In this document: positions 50,623-59,635 of the stretch, piece by piece
Numbering within the stretch: position 1 is the stretch's first letter
How the letters are laid out: each line of letters begins with the position of its first letter
Source: SCUD01 sp036824505
Lineage (GTDB): Bacteria; Pseudomonadota; Gammaproteobacteria; Steroidobacterales; Steroidobacteraceae
Assembly (NCBI GenBank): GCA_036824505.1
Contig: DAITAA010000018.1
Span: forward strand, 5,018-69,017
DNA: 64,000 bases
Reading direction: 5' to 3'
The notes under the pieces: generated by a model
The model's database searches: none
What the model was told of the DNA's origin: nothing
Seen by the model: only the letters and a program-made list of their open reading frames with translations
Translations under genes and position numbers: made by a program

Positions 50623-51786
50623 ATGAGCGACGACAAGAAGACTTTGGCCTTTGCGACCCGCGCCATCCATGCGGGCCAGTCGCCCGATCCGACCACGGGC
50701 GCCGTCATGCCGCCGATCTATGCGGTGTCCACGTACGCGCAGGAGAGCCCCGGTGTGCACAAGGGCTACGAATATTCGCGCACGCAGAACCCGACGCGCA
50801 TGGCCTGGGAGCGCTGCATCGCAGATCTCGAGAGTGGCAGGCATGGCTACGCGTTCGCATCGGGCATGGCGGCGACTGCCACTCTGCTGGACCTGCTCGA
50901 GAGCGGCAGCCACGTGCTGGCAATGGACGATCTCTACGGCGGCACATTCCGCCTGTTCGAGCGCGTCCGCCGCCGTTCGGCGGCTCTCGATTTCACGTTT
51001 GCCGATCTGACGGACCCGAAAAACGCGCTTGCGGCGCTCCGGCCCGGGACCCGGATGATCTGGATCGAGTCGCCGACCAACCCTCTGCTGCGCCTGGTGG
51101 ACATCGCAGCGGTTGCGGAAATTGCGCGCAAGCGCGGCATCCTGACGGTCGTGGACAACACATTTGCGACGCCGTGGATCCAGCGGCCGCTGGAGCTCGG
51201 CGCCGACATCGTCGTGCACTCGGCGACCAAGTACCTGAATGGCCACTCGGACATGGTCGGCGGCATCGTCGTCGTCTCGGATGCGGCACTCGCCGAGCGC
51301 ATCGGCTTCCTGCAGAACGCGGTTGGCGCGGTCGGCGGCCCGTTCGACAGCTTTCTCGCGCTGCGCGGTCTGAAGACGCTGCCATTGCGCATGCGCCAGT
51401 GCAGCGAAAGCGCACTGGCCATAGCGGGCTGGCTCGAGCGGCATGGCCGCGTGGAGCGGGTGCTATACCCGGGCCTGCCGTCGCACCCGCAGCACGCGCT
51501 GGCGATGCGCCAGATGAAGAACGGCTACAGCGGGATCGTGACCTTCTTCCTCAAAGGCGGTCTGTCTGAGGCGCGGCGCTTCCTGGAACGCCTGGAGTTG
51601 TTCACGCTGGCGGAGAGCCTGGGTGGCGTCGAAAGCCTGGTTGATCATCCGGCCATCATGACCCACGCATCCGTGCCGCCGGAAGCGCGTGCCAGGCTCG
51701 GCATCACCGATTCGCTCGTGCGATTGTCGGTTGGCATCGAAGATGCCGGCGATCTCGTCGCGGATCTCGACAATGCCCTGAGATGA
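50623..51786 (+). CDS. Cystathionine gamma-lyase (Cys/Met metabolism PLP enzyme)
   Basis: The 387-residue PLP enzyme has the family signatures: K203 in HSATKYLNGHSD (Schiff-base lysine), the YSRTQNPTR block, DNTFATPWIQRPLELGADIVV and ESLGGVESLVDHPAIMTH. In operon with cystathionine beta-synthase it should split cystathionine to cysteine, 2-oxobutyrate and ammonia. Cystathionine gamma-synthase cannot be excluded by motif alone; the pairing decides. ATG 50623 is 24 bases after cbs. It converges on the FG-GAP lipoprotein. Confidence 0.9.
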   Translation: MSDDKKTLAFATRAIHAGQSPDPTTGAVMPPIYAVSTYAQESPGVHKGYEYSRTQNPTRMAWERCIADLESGRHGYAFASGMAATATLLDLLESGSHVLAMDDLYGGTFRLFERVRRRSAALDFTFADLTDPKNALAALRPGTRMIWIESPTNPLLRLVDIAAVAEIARKRGILTVVDNTFATPWIQRPLELGADIVVHSATKYLNGHSDMVGGIVVVSDAALAERIGFLQNAVGAVGGPFDSFLALRGLKTLPLRMRQCSESALAIAGWLERHGRVERVLYPGLPSHPQHALAMRQMKNGYSGIVTFFLKGGLSEARRFLERLELFTLAESLGGVESLVDHPAIMTHASVPPEARARLGITDSLVRLSVGIEDAGDLVADLDNALR

Positions 51787-51800
51787 GGGCGATAGGACTG

Positions 51801-53855
51801 CTACTTCAGACCGGTTTCGACCCGGCCATCCTCGAATATCGTCACCGCACCGCCGGGTTCCGCGGTGCCGTTCACGACGCCATTGCGAAACCGCACCGAG
51901 ATGTCATAAGTGCCGAGCCACGGGGCGCCAACCAGCAGGTCGTACTGATTCTGCGATTGCAGGCCCGAGCCTGACTCGATCACGCGCGTCATGATCCGGT
52001 TCGGGGCCGAACGCGGCACGATCTTGACGATGTGGCCCTGCTGATTACGCTCGCCCCCGGACCCGAGCACCCGGATCTTGATGTTCGTCGGCAAAGACAA
52101 TGCCGTCCGGAGCAGCCGGTAGGTCTGGCCCCAGCGGGAGACGAAGTCGATCACGCCGTTGTTGTCCACATCGGCGCAGGCAATCAGGTCGTTCAGTGCG
52201 ATCAGGTCGCCGGAACCGGCGACCACTTCCTTCGGAATCGCGGACGCAATGAGTGTGCCATCGACATTCACCAGCAGTTTCGGCACACCCTTGCCGGTGG
52301 CCGTGACGTTCTTCGCGACCAGCACATCTTCAAAGCCGTCGCCATTGACGTCGCAGGCGTTCAGTCCGGAGCCGAAAGTCGCCTGCGTCGTGTCCTCGTT
52401 GATGACAGTCCCGCCGTCGAATACGCCCGCGGTGTTGCGGTAGAGACGCGTAACGACGCCGTCGTGATGAATCAGGTCCAGATCGCCGTCAAGGTCGGTA
52501 TCGGCAAGCTTGAGTCCCTGGTCGGCGCGCACAGGAATCCCTGCCGCGGCGCTTCCGTCGCTGAACGTGCCGTTGCCGTTATTGATCAGCAGCCGCGACC
52601 CGAATAGCAGGTCGATGCGGCCATCCTCGTTGAAATCGACTGCCTGACCACCGCGCGGAATATGATCCGCATCGGCCGGATTGCTCTCGACGCCGGCAGC
52701 TGCGGCGACATCGGTGAACACACCGGCGCCATTGTTCTGCAGCAGCCAGTTCTTCGCGCCATCGCCACGCGTTTGATCATTCGGCGCGAACAGGTCGATG
52801 TCGTTGTCGTTGTCGAAGTCCGCGGCGAGCAGCGTGCCGCCGAAACCGCCGACGCCGAGGGCCGTGACGCCCGCACTGGTCGCGTAATTGCCATTGCCCT
52901 GATTGACGCTCAGCACCGCGCGCGAGGCGGTGTCACCTGCCGCCGAAAAAGTGCTGCTGAATACATCATCGCGCTTGTCGCCGGTGAAATCCGCGAAGCG
53001 TGAATCCCCGTTGGTCCGGCCCGCCGCCACCAGGTCGGAGAGGCCCACATCCGCCAGCACACGCGCGGCCAATGTCCCCTGACACGTGGTGCCCGAAATG
53101 CCGCCATTGGCACTGACCACGTCGAGGCAGTTGTCCGCATTCGGATCGCCAAACGCCAGACCCAGTCGGGCCAGGTCGTAAGTGACGATTGATTGGGCTG
53201 GCGATATGACTATCGGACCGCCAGACCCAATCCTTTCAAGACCTTCCTGTGATCCATTGATGGCAAGCACGCGATAGTACAAGGGCGTATTGACCTTGAT
53301 AGTCGCGCGCACGTTTGGGGAGGCGGCAACCTTTTCGAATGACGCAATGGGTCGGCGCCCGGTCAGGGCGGTTGGCGTTGCCGCCGAATACACCCGATAC
53401 CCGGTCGCGCGCTCGGCCGGCCCGAAATGAATCGTATGACCAGGGTCGCCCGCGACGACCGCCGTCCACTCGACAGGTCCTGGTACCGGGCCGGGTTCGG
53501 CACTGACCAGCAGGCTTTCCGGGCCGCGCCCGCCGCTGGTCTCTGCAACGATGCGGTAGTTGTAGGTCCGGAAATTCGTAAGGCCGGTATGAACGTAGGA
53601 AGTTTCAGTTATATCCTTGATTTCATTGGATAAACTGGCCGGGTTGGTGCCCTCCGCCCAGCGGATGACGTATTTCTTGGCGCCGGTGACCGCATTCCAG
53701 CTGAGTGCGATCTGGCCATCAGAGCTTTCTGCAACTGGATTCGCGGGCGCGGCATGCGGCGGACTGCTCGAGCCACAGCCGGACGCCATGAGCGCGGCGA
53801 GCAACGCGCAGATTGCGGGTGCCGCCCGTGTGGCAGCGCGATATGGGAGTGCCAT
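51801..53855 (-). CDS. FG-GAP/VCBS-repeat lipoprotein with ASPIC-UnbV-like C-terminus
   Basis: The 684-residue precursor has a lipobox (LMASGC at 22-27), one or two fibronectin-type-III-like regions (about 45-220), and then a run of VCBS/FG-GAP repeats with Ca-binding loops (DFDNDNDIDLF, DFNEDGRIDLLF, DTDLDGDLDLI, DVNGDGFEDVL, DVDNNGVIDF) forming an integrin-like propeller. The last 90 residues resemble the ASPIC/UnbV domain. It is probably a surface or outer-membrane lipoprotein for adhesion or ligand binding. Gene neighbours do not specify its role. Start ATG 53855 gives the lipoprotein signal. Confidence 0.8.
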   Translation of the reverse strand: MALPYRAATRAAPAICALLAALMASGCGSSSPPHAAPANPVAESSDGQIALSWNAVTGAKKYVIRWAEGTNPASLSNEIKDITETSYVHTGLTNFRTYNYRIVAETSGGRGPESLLVSAEPGPVPGPVEWTAVVAGDPGHTIHFGPAERATGYRVYSAATPTALTGRRPIASFEKVAASPNVRATIKVNTPLYYRVLAINGSQEGLERIGSGGPIVISPAQSIVTYDLARLGLAFGDPNADNCLDVVSANGGISGTTCQGTLAARVLADVGLSDLVAAGRTNGDSRFADFTGDKRDDVFSSTFSAAGDTASRAVLSVNQGNGNYATSAGVTALGVGGFGGTLLAADFDNDNDIDLFAPNDQTRGDGAKNWLLQNNGAGVFTDVAAAAGVESNPADADHIPRGGQAVDFNEDGRIDLLFGSRLLINNGNGTFSDGSAAAGIPVRADQGLKLADTDLDGDLDLIHHDGVVTRLYRNTAGVFDGGTVINEDTTQATFGSGLNACDVNGDGFEDVLVAKNVTATGKGVPKLLVNVDGTLIASAIPKEVVAGSGDLIALNDLIACADVDNNGVIDFVSRWGQTYRLLRTALSLPTNIKIRVLGSGGERNQQGHIVKIVPRSAPNRIMTRVIESGSGLQSQNQYDLLVGAPWLGTYDISVRFRNGVVNGTAEPGGAVTIFEDGRVETGLK

Positions 53856-53996
53856 CGAGATGAGGTCCGTTGCTCAGTTAACGAGTCTGCGTCCGATAGA
53901 CGGCCGCACCGCTCGACAGTTCCACCGGCAGCTGCCGGCAGCCAAATTTCGTTGCCCGCAGTATAGCCTGAATCGGCGTTTTTCCGGTTCGGGCAG

Positions 53997-55028
53997 TCAG
54001 GCCGTGGCCGGTCGCAGGTCGAGGCGTGTGCCGGATGGCATGCAGTAGATCTCGACCGGACGCAGGCGTCCGCGCAGCACCATCGGCGGGAGTTCCACAA
54101 ATCCGGCAGCGCCGGATTCGAGCGCCTGCCACACGGAGCGGGAGAACAAGGCTTCACCGGCGCGCGCGCGCTGCATGAGCCGCGCCGCGACATTGACCGT
54201 GTCGCCGATCAACGTATAGCTCGATCGCTCAGGCGCACCGACATTGCCGATGATGAACTCACCCGCATTGATGCCGATGCCGATGCCCGTGTCGAGTCCC
54301 AATCTCGATTTCCAGTCTCCGGCGAGGCAGCCGAATTCCGAGATCATCCGCCGCGCCGCTGCGACCGCGCGCGCGCTGGCGTCGGCCTCGGCGTGCGGCA
54401 CGCCGAAGCCCGCCATGAGGCCATCGCCCGCGACATGAAACACGGTGCCGCCGTATTCAGCCGTAATCGCCGAGAGCAGCGAGAAATATTCGTTCAAAAG
54501 CGGCACCACCTCGTCGGGGCTCAACCGTTCGGCGATCGTCGTGAAACCGCGCATGTCCGCGAACAGCACGGTTCCCGAGACCCGCGCATGACCGGCAAGA
54601 GCATTGCGCGAGCGCACCGTGCAGCGGCAGGTTCCGAGTTGATGGAGTTCGATCAGATTGCCGGCGGGATCGGTGAGGAAGACCTGCTGCGATTCCGGTC
54701 CTGCATCACCCGGCACCACGCGGTAGTGGACGCCCAGCCTGTCGAGTTCGACTCGCGCCTCGGCAATGCTCGCGACGGCGAGCGCGACATGCGGTGCGCT
54801 GGGGTCGATGCCCGCGCCGATCATGGGTGGTGTTTCGGAAGCGCCGATCAGGTGTATCTGGGACGCGGGACCGGCATTGATCAGCTGAGCGGGCGCTCCC
54901 GGCTGGGCGGAGGGGCCGCCATCGGTATCCAGACCCAGAACCTCGGTGTAGAAGCGCTTCGCCGCGGCAGCCCGCGCCGGGGGAACACGCACCGCATGAT
55001 GGTGCAGTTCGACGATCTTCAGGGTCAT
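53997..55028 (-). CDS. VOC-domain / class III nucleotidyl cyclase fusion
   Basis: This cytosolic 343-residue protein has an N-terminal VOC (glyoxalase-like) domain, residues 1-131, with a His near residue 10 and E127 in NLIELHQ as possible metal ligands. It is followed by a class III adenylate/guanylate cyclase domain (150-335). Metal aspartates D158 (FADMRGFT) and D202 (AGDGLMAGF) and the transition-state pair N279 and R283 (GDTVNVAARL) are kept. The position that is usually the adenine-specifying Lys is His198, and the partner position is T272, so nucleotide choice is uncertain. It overlaps the zinc-ribbon gene by ATGA and follows a bactofilin gene. A VOC domain as cyclase sensor is unusual. 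Confidence 0.85.
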   Translation of the reverse strand: MTLKIVELHHHAVRVPPARAAAAKRFYTEVLGLDTDGGPSAQPGAPAQLINAGPASQIHLIGASETPPMIGAGIDPSAPHVALAVASIAEARVELDRLGVHYRVVPGDAGPESQQVFLTDPAGNLIELHQLGTCRCTVRSRNALAGHARVSGTVLFADMRGFTTIAERLSPDEVVPLLNEYFSLLSAITAEYGGTVFHVAGDGLMAGFGVPHAEADASARAVAAARRMISEFGCLAGDWKSRLGLDTGIGIGINAGEFIIGNVGAPERSSYTLIGDTVNVAARLMQRARAGEALFSRSVWQALESGAAGFVELPPMVLRGRLRPVEIYCMPSGTRLDLRPATA

Positions 55029-55360
55029 GGATTGAAGATCTCCACGGTCAGGTCCACCGAGCGCTCATCGCCCGGCGCCAGGCCGCCGACGCCGATCACC
55101 TTGCGCGCCAGTTCGGTCCCCTTCGCGTCGCGGATCACGACAACCACGGAATATTCCCCTGGACCATCTTTCGATTGTCGCGAGAACTGGCCCGACACCT
55201 TCAGTGCAACCTCGCCGGCCGGTTCCGGCTCTGTACTGCTCCTGCGCTCGAAGCGCAGATGGTGCTTGCACGCGGGACAGACGGCAGCGCTCTCGAGAAT
55301 CGTGGCCCTGCAGTGCGGACACGATCGAGTCTTGCCCAGTGCTGTCGCGCGCCGGTTCAT
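55025..55360 (-). CDS. Zinc-ribbon hypothetical protein
   Basis: The 111-residue protein has a zinc ribbon at its N-terminus (C14-x2-C17 in CPHC and C28-x2-C31 in CPAC) followed by a beta-rich domain (ALKVSGQFSRQSKDGPGEYSVVVVIRD, LAPGDERSVDLTVEIFNP). No transmembrane segment or catalytic motif is seen. It lies 12 bases after bactofilin and overlaps the cyclase gene at its stop. The stoichiometric coupling suggests a shared complex or regulatory role, but nothing more can be said. Confidence 0.72.
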   Translation of the reverse strand: MNRRATALGKTRSCPHCRATILESAAVCPACKHHLRFERRSSTEPEPAGEVALKVSGQFSRQSKDGPGEYSVVVVIRDAKGTELARKVIGVGGLAPGDERSVDLTVEIFNP

Positions 55361-55372
55361 TGCATGCGCAGA

Positions 55373-55867
55373 TCAGTTTCTTGCGGTCGTCTTGGGAACG
55401 CCGGTCTCGTTCCAGCCGAATTCCGCGCGGCCGCGCATGCGCGCGCCACCGGCGACGGAAAGCGAGCCCGCGCTCACGTCGCCATTGATGACCCCGGTCT
55501 GGTGCAGCTCGACGCGCTGTGCGCTCTCGATGTTTCCCTCGATTTCGCCGGCGAGGATGACCGACGCCGCACGCACCGATCCCGCGAGATGTGCGCCGGC
55601 CTCGACGGTCAGCGTGCCATCCACATGCACATCACCTTTGAAGCGGCCCGAGATGCGTACATGACCTGAACCTTCGATCTTGCCTTCGAATGTCAGGCCG
55701 GTTGCGATGACGGATTCCTTCAGCTCCTTGCGAGAAGCGCCGGCCGCCGCCTGTGGCGCCGCCGAATGCACAGGTTCAGGCCGCGGACGATCTGCGGCTG
55801 CGGCAGCGCCGGTGGCCGCCTCGGGCTGTGTGCTGTCCTTTGCAACGATGTCCTTCCAGATCGCCAT
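55373..55867 (-). CDS. Bactofilin
   Basis: The 164-residue protein is a bactofilin (polymer-forming cytoskeletal protein). A flexible Ala/Pro-rich N-terminus (1-55) precedes a right-handed beta-helix of short repeats (SVIATGLTFEGKIEGSGHV, GDVHVDGTLTVEAGAHL, GEIEGNIESAQRVELHQTG). Bactofilins assemble filaments that organise cell-wall enzymes or chromosome proteins. ATG 55867 follows GGAGG by 7 bases; an upstream in-frame start lacks a Shine-Dalgarno. It is the first gene of the operon with the zinc-ribbon and VOC-cyclase genes, placing cyclic-nucleotide signalling next to a cytoskeletal scaffold. Confidence 0.88.
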   Translation of the reverse strand: MAIWKDIVAKDSTQPEAATGAAAAADRPRPEPVHSAAPQAAAGASRKELKESVIATGLTFEGKIEGSGHVRISGRFKGDVHVDGTLTVEAGAHLAGSVRAASVILAGEIEGNIESAQRVELHQTGVINGDVSAGSLSVAGGARMRGRAEFGWNETGVPKTTARN

Positions 55868-56029
55868 GTCGAGTCCTCCGGGTAGGGGAACGCCAAGAGT
55901 AGCCAGTTGCAAGCCCGCGGGCGAGAGAAGCTGTGCATGGCCGACCCCGAACCACCGCCTTTGTCGCCGGCGGGCAACAGCCCATGGGGCTACTTGTCCC
56001 CTTGCCGGCTCCCCGGCCCGGTCAGGGCC

Positions 56030-57430
56030 CTAATAGAGGCCCGGGAGGTAGGCTTGTGCAGGCGCTGGCTGCCGGGGGACGGGCAGCCTGGTCACAGGCA
56101 GGGCCATCTGCAGGCCTGGCGCTTTGCTGCTCATGACCTGCCCGCAGGCGCCCGTGCCGAGCCAGCCCAGGGCCTCGGCCGTCGAGTCCTCGAGGGCGTC
56201 GCCCGGGGCCCGGGAATAGTCGTCGGTCGCCCTGCAGGCAAAGGCCAGCGTCGAAGCCAGCCCATCGAAGTAATCGCCCTCGTCAGCGGCATTGGTGACC
56301 TTGAACGCGATCAGCCGCAGGCGCAGATCACATCCGCTCATGTCGAAAGCCGACTGGCCGACCGGCTTGCCAAAGGTATCTGCGCCGACGATCGCGATCT
56401 CGGTCCAGGGCTTCATCGAGTTGATGACCAGTTCGCTCGCGGAAGCCGTGCCACCGGTCGTTATGAAAGCAATCCGGACCGGAGCGATCGACTCGGGCTG
56501 CGTCTGGAACCGGCGAATCGAGTTGTTCGAGGACTTGGCCGCATTAAAGACCATCTTTGAAATGATGTCGCTCGCGGCGCGATTCCTGCCGTGCAGGTCG
56601 CCGATGAAATCCGCGATGCTGACCAGACCGCCGCCATTGTCGCGCAGGTCCACGATGATGTAGTCGATTCCCTGTGCGCGGAACTGTGCATAGGCGTTGC
56701 GCAATGGCGTCTCGGCGGTCGAGATGAACGTGCGCAGGTGAATGTATCCGACCGGTACCGACGGATTCGATGGCAGGCTGAGAATCGCGGTGCCGCCTGC
56801 TGCAGGCACGGGCAAGATCGTGACGATGCGCTTGGTCAGCGTCACCTCGACCTGCTGGCCATCCAGGCGCAGGAAGCGCAGACCCCGCTGCACGCCCTCA
56901 GTCGCCGGCCCGAGTGCCTGCTCGAGATTTGGATCGGTCGCCAGGATCGTCGCAATCGGCACGAAACCGCTGCCTGAGTCCACCGCCGTGATCTCGACGC
57001 CCCGGGTGAGGCCGCCATCCGCGGCCGGGCTCGCCTCGAAGACATCTGACACGAACAGGCGATTGCCCTGGATACTGAGCCGGATCCCGAATCCGATGAA
57101 TTGTCCCTCCTGAAAGAAGGAGCTGTCGGCCTCGGGTGTCGTCAGGAAACTGAAGAACCGGTCCTTGCCCTGGGCACGCGCGGTCGCGGTCAGGGCATCG
57201 AGCAGTTCCTGCGGCGTGGCGAAGTCGGCGATGCTGACCGATGGCGGCAGGAGCTCCTGGAACAGGTACCACTCGCGGGTCGCATCCAGCACGAATTGCT
57301 TCTGATTGGTCAACGAGCAGCGAGCGGCGCTCGAGATCCCGCCACCACCCCCGCCGCTGCAGGCAACGAGCGCTGCGGTCGCAAGTGCCGCGGCCGCGGT
57401 CAGTATCAGCGAGTGAAAGCGGGTGAGCAT
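56030..57430 (-). CDS. S41-family C-terminal-processing-like peptidase lipoprotein
   Basis: The 466-residue precursor has a lipobox (ALVACS at 19-24), a PDZ-like region (about 110-190) and an S41 peptidase domain with the catalytic serine in GGTASASELVINS and lysine in GADTFGKPVGQ. HLRTFISTAE and YIIVDLRDNGGG are also diagnostic. Such proteases cleave unfolded or tail-exposed periplasmic proteins. The start at ATG 57430 is chosen for the lipoprotein signal. The glycine run after the lipobox Cys (SGGGGGG) is a flexible linker. It is 37 bases downstream of the desaturase gene. Confidence 0.88.
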   Translation of the reverse strand: MLTRFHSLILTAAAALATAALVACSGGGGGGISSAARCSLTNQKQFVLDATREWYLFQELLPPSVSIADFATPQELLDALTATARAQGKDRFFSFLTTPEADSSFFQEGQFIGFGIRLSIQGNRLFVSDVFEASPAADGGLTRGVEITAVDSGSGFVPIATILATDPNLEQALGPATEGVQRGLRFLRLDGQQVEVTLTKRIVTILPVPAAGGTAILSLPSNPSVPVGYIHLRTFISTAETPLRNAYAQFRAQGIDYIIVDLRDNGGGLVSIADFIGDLHGRNRAASDIISKMVFNAAKSSNNSIRRFQTQPESIAPVRIAFITTGGTASASELVINSMKPWTEIAIVGADTFGKPVGQSAFDMSGCDLRLRLIAFKVTNAADEGDYFDGLASTLAFACRATDDYSRAPGDALEDSTAEALGWLGTGACGQVMSSKAPGLQMALPVTRLPVPRQPAPAQAYLPGLY

Positions 57431-57467
57431 CCGGTCCTCGTTGACGAGGCGCGCCGCACCATGGAGA

Positions 57468-58619
57468 TCAGGCGAGCTGGGCTCCGAGCAGTTGCAGGCG
57501 CCGGTGTTGCATGCGCAGCCGATAGAGAATCGCGCGGGTCTCGGTCCTGAAACTGACTTCCTCCCAGCGCTGCACAAATTGCTCGCGTGTCCTGGTGTAC
57601 CAGGCGTCAGTAAGCCGGGACCATTCCGCCAGCGTCGCTGCAAACTGCTCGTACTCGCGCGCGAATCGCGAGCGCAACTGCTCGACATCGACATCTGGCA
57701 CCGAAAGCTTGCGGCGCTCGAGGATCTCTTCGACACGCCGGAACTGCATGGCAAGGCATGCGCGCTGGATCGCGACATCCGGTGTGCGCTTCAGCTTGCG
57801 CGTCACGCCGATCCACGAAAGCGATGCGATGATCCACTTGCTCGGGTCCCAGTGCCACCAGCGGATTCCATTGCGGTAGTCGTGGGCAAACTGGTGATGG
57901 AAGTTGTGGTAGCCCTCGCCATAAGTCAGGAATGCCAGCCAGCCATTGTCGCGAGCGCTGTTCTCATCGGTGTACGGCCGCCGGCCGAATGCGTGGGCGA
58001 CGGAGTTGATCAGGAACGTGAAATGGTGGCTGACGACCAGGCGCAGCACGCCTGCGAGCAGGAATACGCCCCACAGATCGTCGTAGAGCCAGCCCAGCGC
58101 CAGCGGCACGAGCACATTCAGGCCGATCGCCAGCACGTAGTAATAGCGGTGCTGGAACACGACCAACGGGTCCTTCTGCAAGTCGCGGACGTTGTCGAAA
58201 TGCGCGACGCCGCTGGGGTAGCGACGCAACATCCAGCCGATGTGCGAGAACCACAGGCCGCGGCCGGCCGAATAGGGGTCGCGGTCGTTGTCGTCAACGT
58301 ACTGATGGTGATCGCGATGCCCGGATGCCCAGATCAACACGCTGTTCTGCAGCGCCATTGCGCCCAGCAGCATGTAAACGAGCCTGAGCGACCAGTGGGC
58401 GTCGTAGGTCCGGTGTGACCACAGACGGTGATAGCCGCCCGTGATCGCGAGACCATTTGCGTACAGCAGCACGGCGAACCAGACCCAGGCCGCCGTGCTG
58501 TACCCGAAAGTGAACCCATACCAGGGCACGATCGTGAGCGCTGCGCCGAGCGTCAGCGCGAACATGAGCACATTCGCCCAAAGGATACGTGGGCGCTCGC
58601 TTGCAATAGTCGCATTCAT
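57468..58619 (-). CDS. Acyl-CoA delta-9-type desaturase (Ole1-like)
   Basis: This 383-residue integral membrane di-iron desaturase has the three histidine boxes: HRLWSH, HRDHH and HNFHH. Four TM segments form two pairs (ILWANVLMFALTLGAALTIV, WVWFAVLLYANGLAITGG, LRLVYMLLGAMALQNSVLI, VLAIGLNVLVPLALGW). It introduces a double bond into acyl-CoA or other acyl chains, tuning membrane fluidity. A second ATG (58619) is used; an ATG 9 bases upstream at 58628 is equally possible, and neither has a strong Shine-Dalgarno. The C-terminal 110 residues are helical and typical of bacterial stearoyl-CoA-type enzymes. Confidence 0.9.
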   Translation of the reverse strand: MNATIASERPRILWANVLMFALTLGAALTIVPWYGFTFGYSTAAWVWFAVLLYANGLAITGGYHRLWSHRTYDAHWSLRLVYMLLGAMALQNSVLIWASGHRDHHQYVDDNDRDPYSAGRGLWFSHIGWMLRRYPSGVAHFDNVRDLQKDPLVVFQHRYYYVLAIGLNVLVPLALGWLYDDLWGVFLLAGVLRLVVSHHFTFLINSVAHAFGRRPYTDENSARDNGWLAFLTYGEGYHNFHHQFAHDYRNGIRWWHWDPSKWIIASLSWIGVTRKLKRTPDVAIQRACLAMQFRRVEEILERRKLSVPDVDVEQLRSRFAREYEQFAATLAEWSRLTDAWYTRTREQFVQRWEEVSFRTETRAILYRLRMQHRRLQLLGAQLA

Positions 58620-58674
58620 AAATGGCATTGTGGCCGAATAAATGAGGGTAGGGAACCTAGATTGAGCAACGACT

Positions 58675-58977
58675 TCACTTTTTTGTCGAAAATAGCGACT
58701 CAAGGGCGTTTTTTGCCCGGTCACCGGCATCGCTACGCGGCTGGAAACGACCGCCCGCAGCCTGGAAATAGCCGCAGAAATTGGACCGGGTCTTGTCCTG
58801 AACCTCGTCCGCGATCGGTTCCGCGCAGCTTTTCGCCTTGCCCGTGTCGTAGAAGCGGCACATGCGGCACACATGCAGCTCTGCCCTGCAGGCAAGGCAT
58901 TCGTCCGTGCGGGAAAACGGCAGGCTGAGGCCGGCGAGCGAAGCGCCGCATTTCCAGCAGACGAGTTCCTGGGTCAT
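58675..58977 (-). CDS. Eight-cysteine zinc-binding hypothetical protein
   Basis: The 100-residue protein has four CxxC-type pairs or singletons: C7-x2-C10, C27-x2-C30, C37-x2-C40, then C51 and C68. This is enough for two zinc sites like a double treble clef. It recalls conserved small proteobacterial proteins with CWKCG...CLAC...CRMCRFYD sequence of unknown function. The tail (LESLFSTKK) is free of motifs. It lies upstream of the desaturase in the same direction, 55 bases away, but with its own likely promoter in 58978-59149, where I see nothing else. Confidence 0.75.
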   Translation of the reverse strand: MTQELVCWKCGASLAGLSLPFSRTDECLACRAELHVCRMCRFYDTGKAKSCAEPIADEVQDKTRSNFCGYFQAAGGRFQPRSDAGDRAKNALESLFSTKK

Positions 58978-59149
58978 GTTCCTGTCAGATTCGGGAGCCG
59001 CAGCATTTCGCAGATGAACGCAGTCATTCTTCGACGTCAGCCGATGCTGGCATAAGGTTCCCAGTCCGCCAAGTGCTGCTTACCTTCGCAACGCAAATCC
59101 TGCCCAACGAAGCTGGCCGAATCCCGTCCCACATCGCGAGACGCCCGCG

Positions 59150-59635
59150 CTAATCGGGCCGTCGTCCCGCAAGAGCCGGGTGCACGATACGATCTCCGGC
59201 GACCAGCCCAATTCGACTTGCCGTACCAGCAATCAGCTCCAGCACCGCCGCTACCGGCGCGTCCGACTCGATGGTCTTCTCCGACAGGGGAACGGCGTCG
59301 CGAGCGATGTTGACGATGACACCGTCCTCGCCGATGAACACGATATCGAGCGACAGATAAGTGTTCTTCATCCAGAAAGCCACGTATCGAGGCCGTTCGA
59401 ACAGGAACAGCATGCCCTGATCGGGCGGTAGCGACTTGACGAACATGAGTCCCCGATTGCGGCTCGGCTCCGTGTCGGCAATCCAGACCTTGAAGTCATG
59501 CGGGCAGCCGGCGGCGATCACCTGGATTTCCGCGCGTTTCAGATCCGCGAATGTATCCGACACGCGCTGCCCGAACGCAGCGGTGGATCCGCCGCAAAGA
59601 CCCAGGATCGCGAGCAGGGCGAGGAATTGCTTCAT
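59150..59635 (-). CDS. DUF192-family exported protein
   Basis: The 161-residue protein has a signal peptide (about 1-22) and the DUF192 fold: VWIADTEPSRNRGLMFVKSLPPDQGMLFLF, VAFWMKNTYLSLDIVFIGEDG and the later EL-AGTASRIGLVAGDRI. DUF192 proteins are widespread, some bind metals or link to membrane complexes; function is not established. Its start overlaps the previous gene by ATGA. It is the last gene of the row descending from the PadR promoter at 61.6 kb. Confidence 0.85.
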   Translation of the reverse strand: MKQFLALLAILGLCGGSTAAFGQRVSDTFADLKRAEIQVIAAGCPHDFKVWIADTEPSRNRGLMFVKSLPPDQGMLFLFERPRYVAFWMKNTYLSLDIVFIGEDGVIVNIARDAVPLSEKTIESDAPVAAVLELIAGTASRIGLVAGDRIVHPALAGRRPD

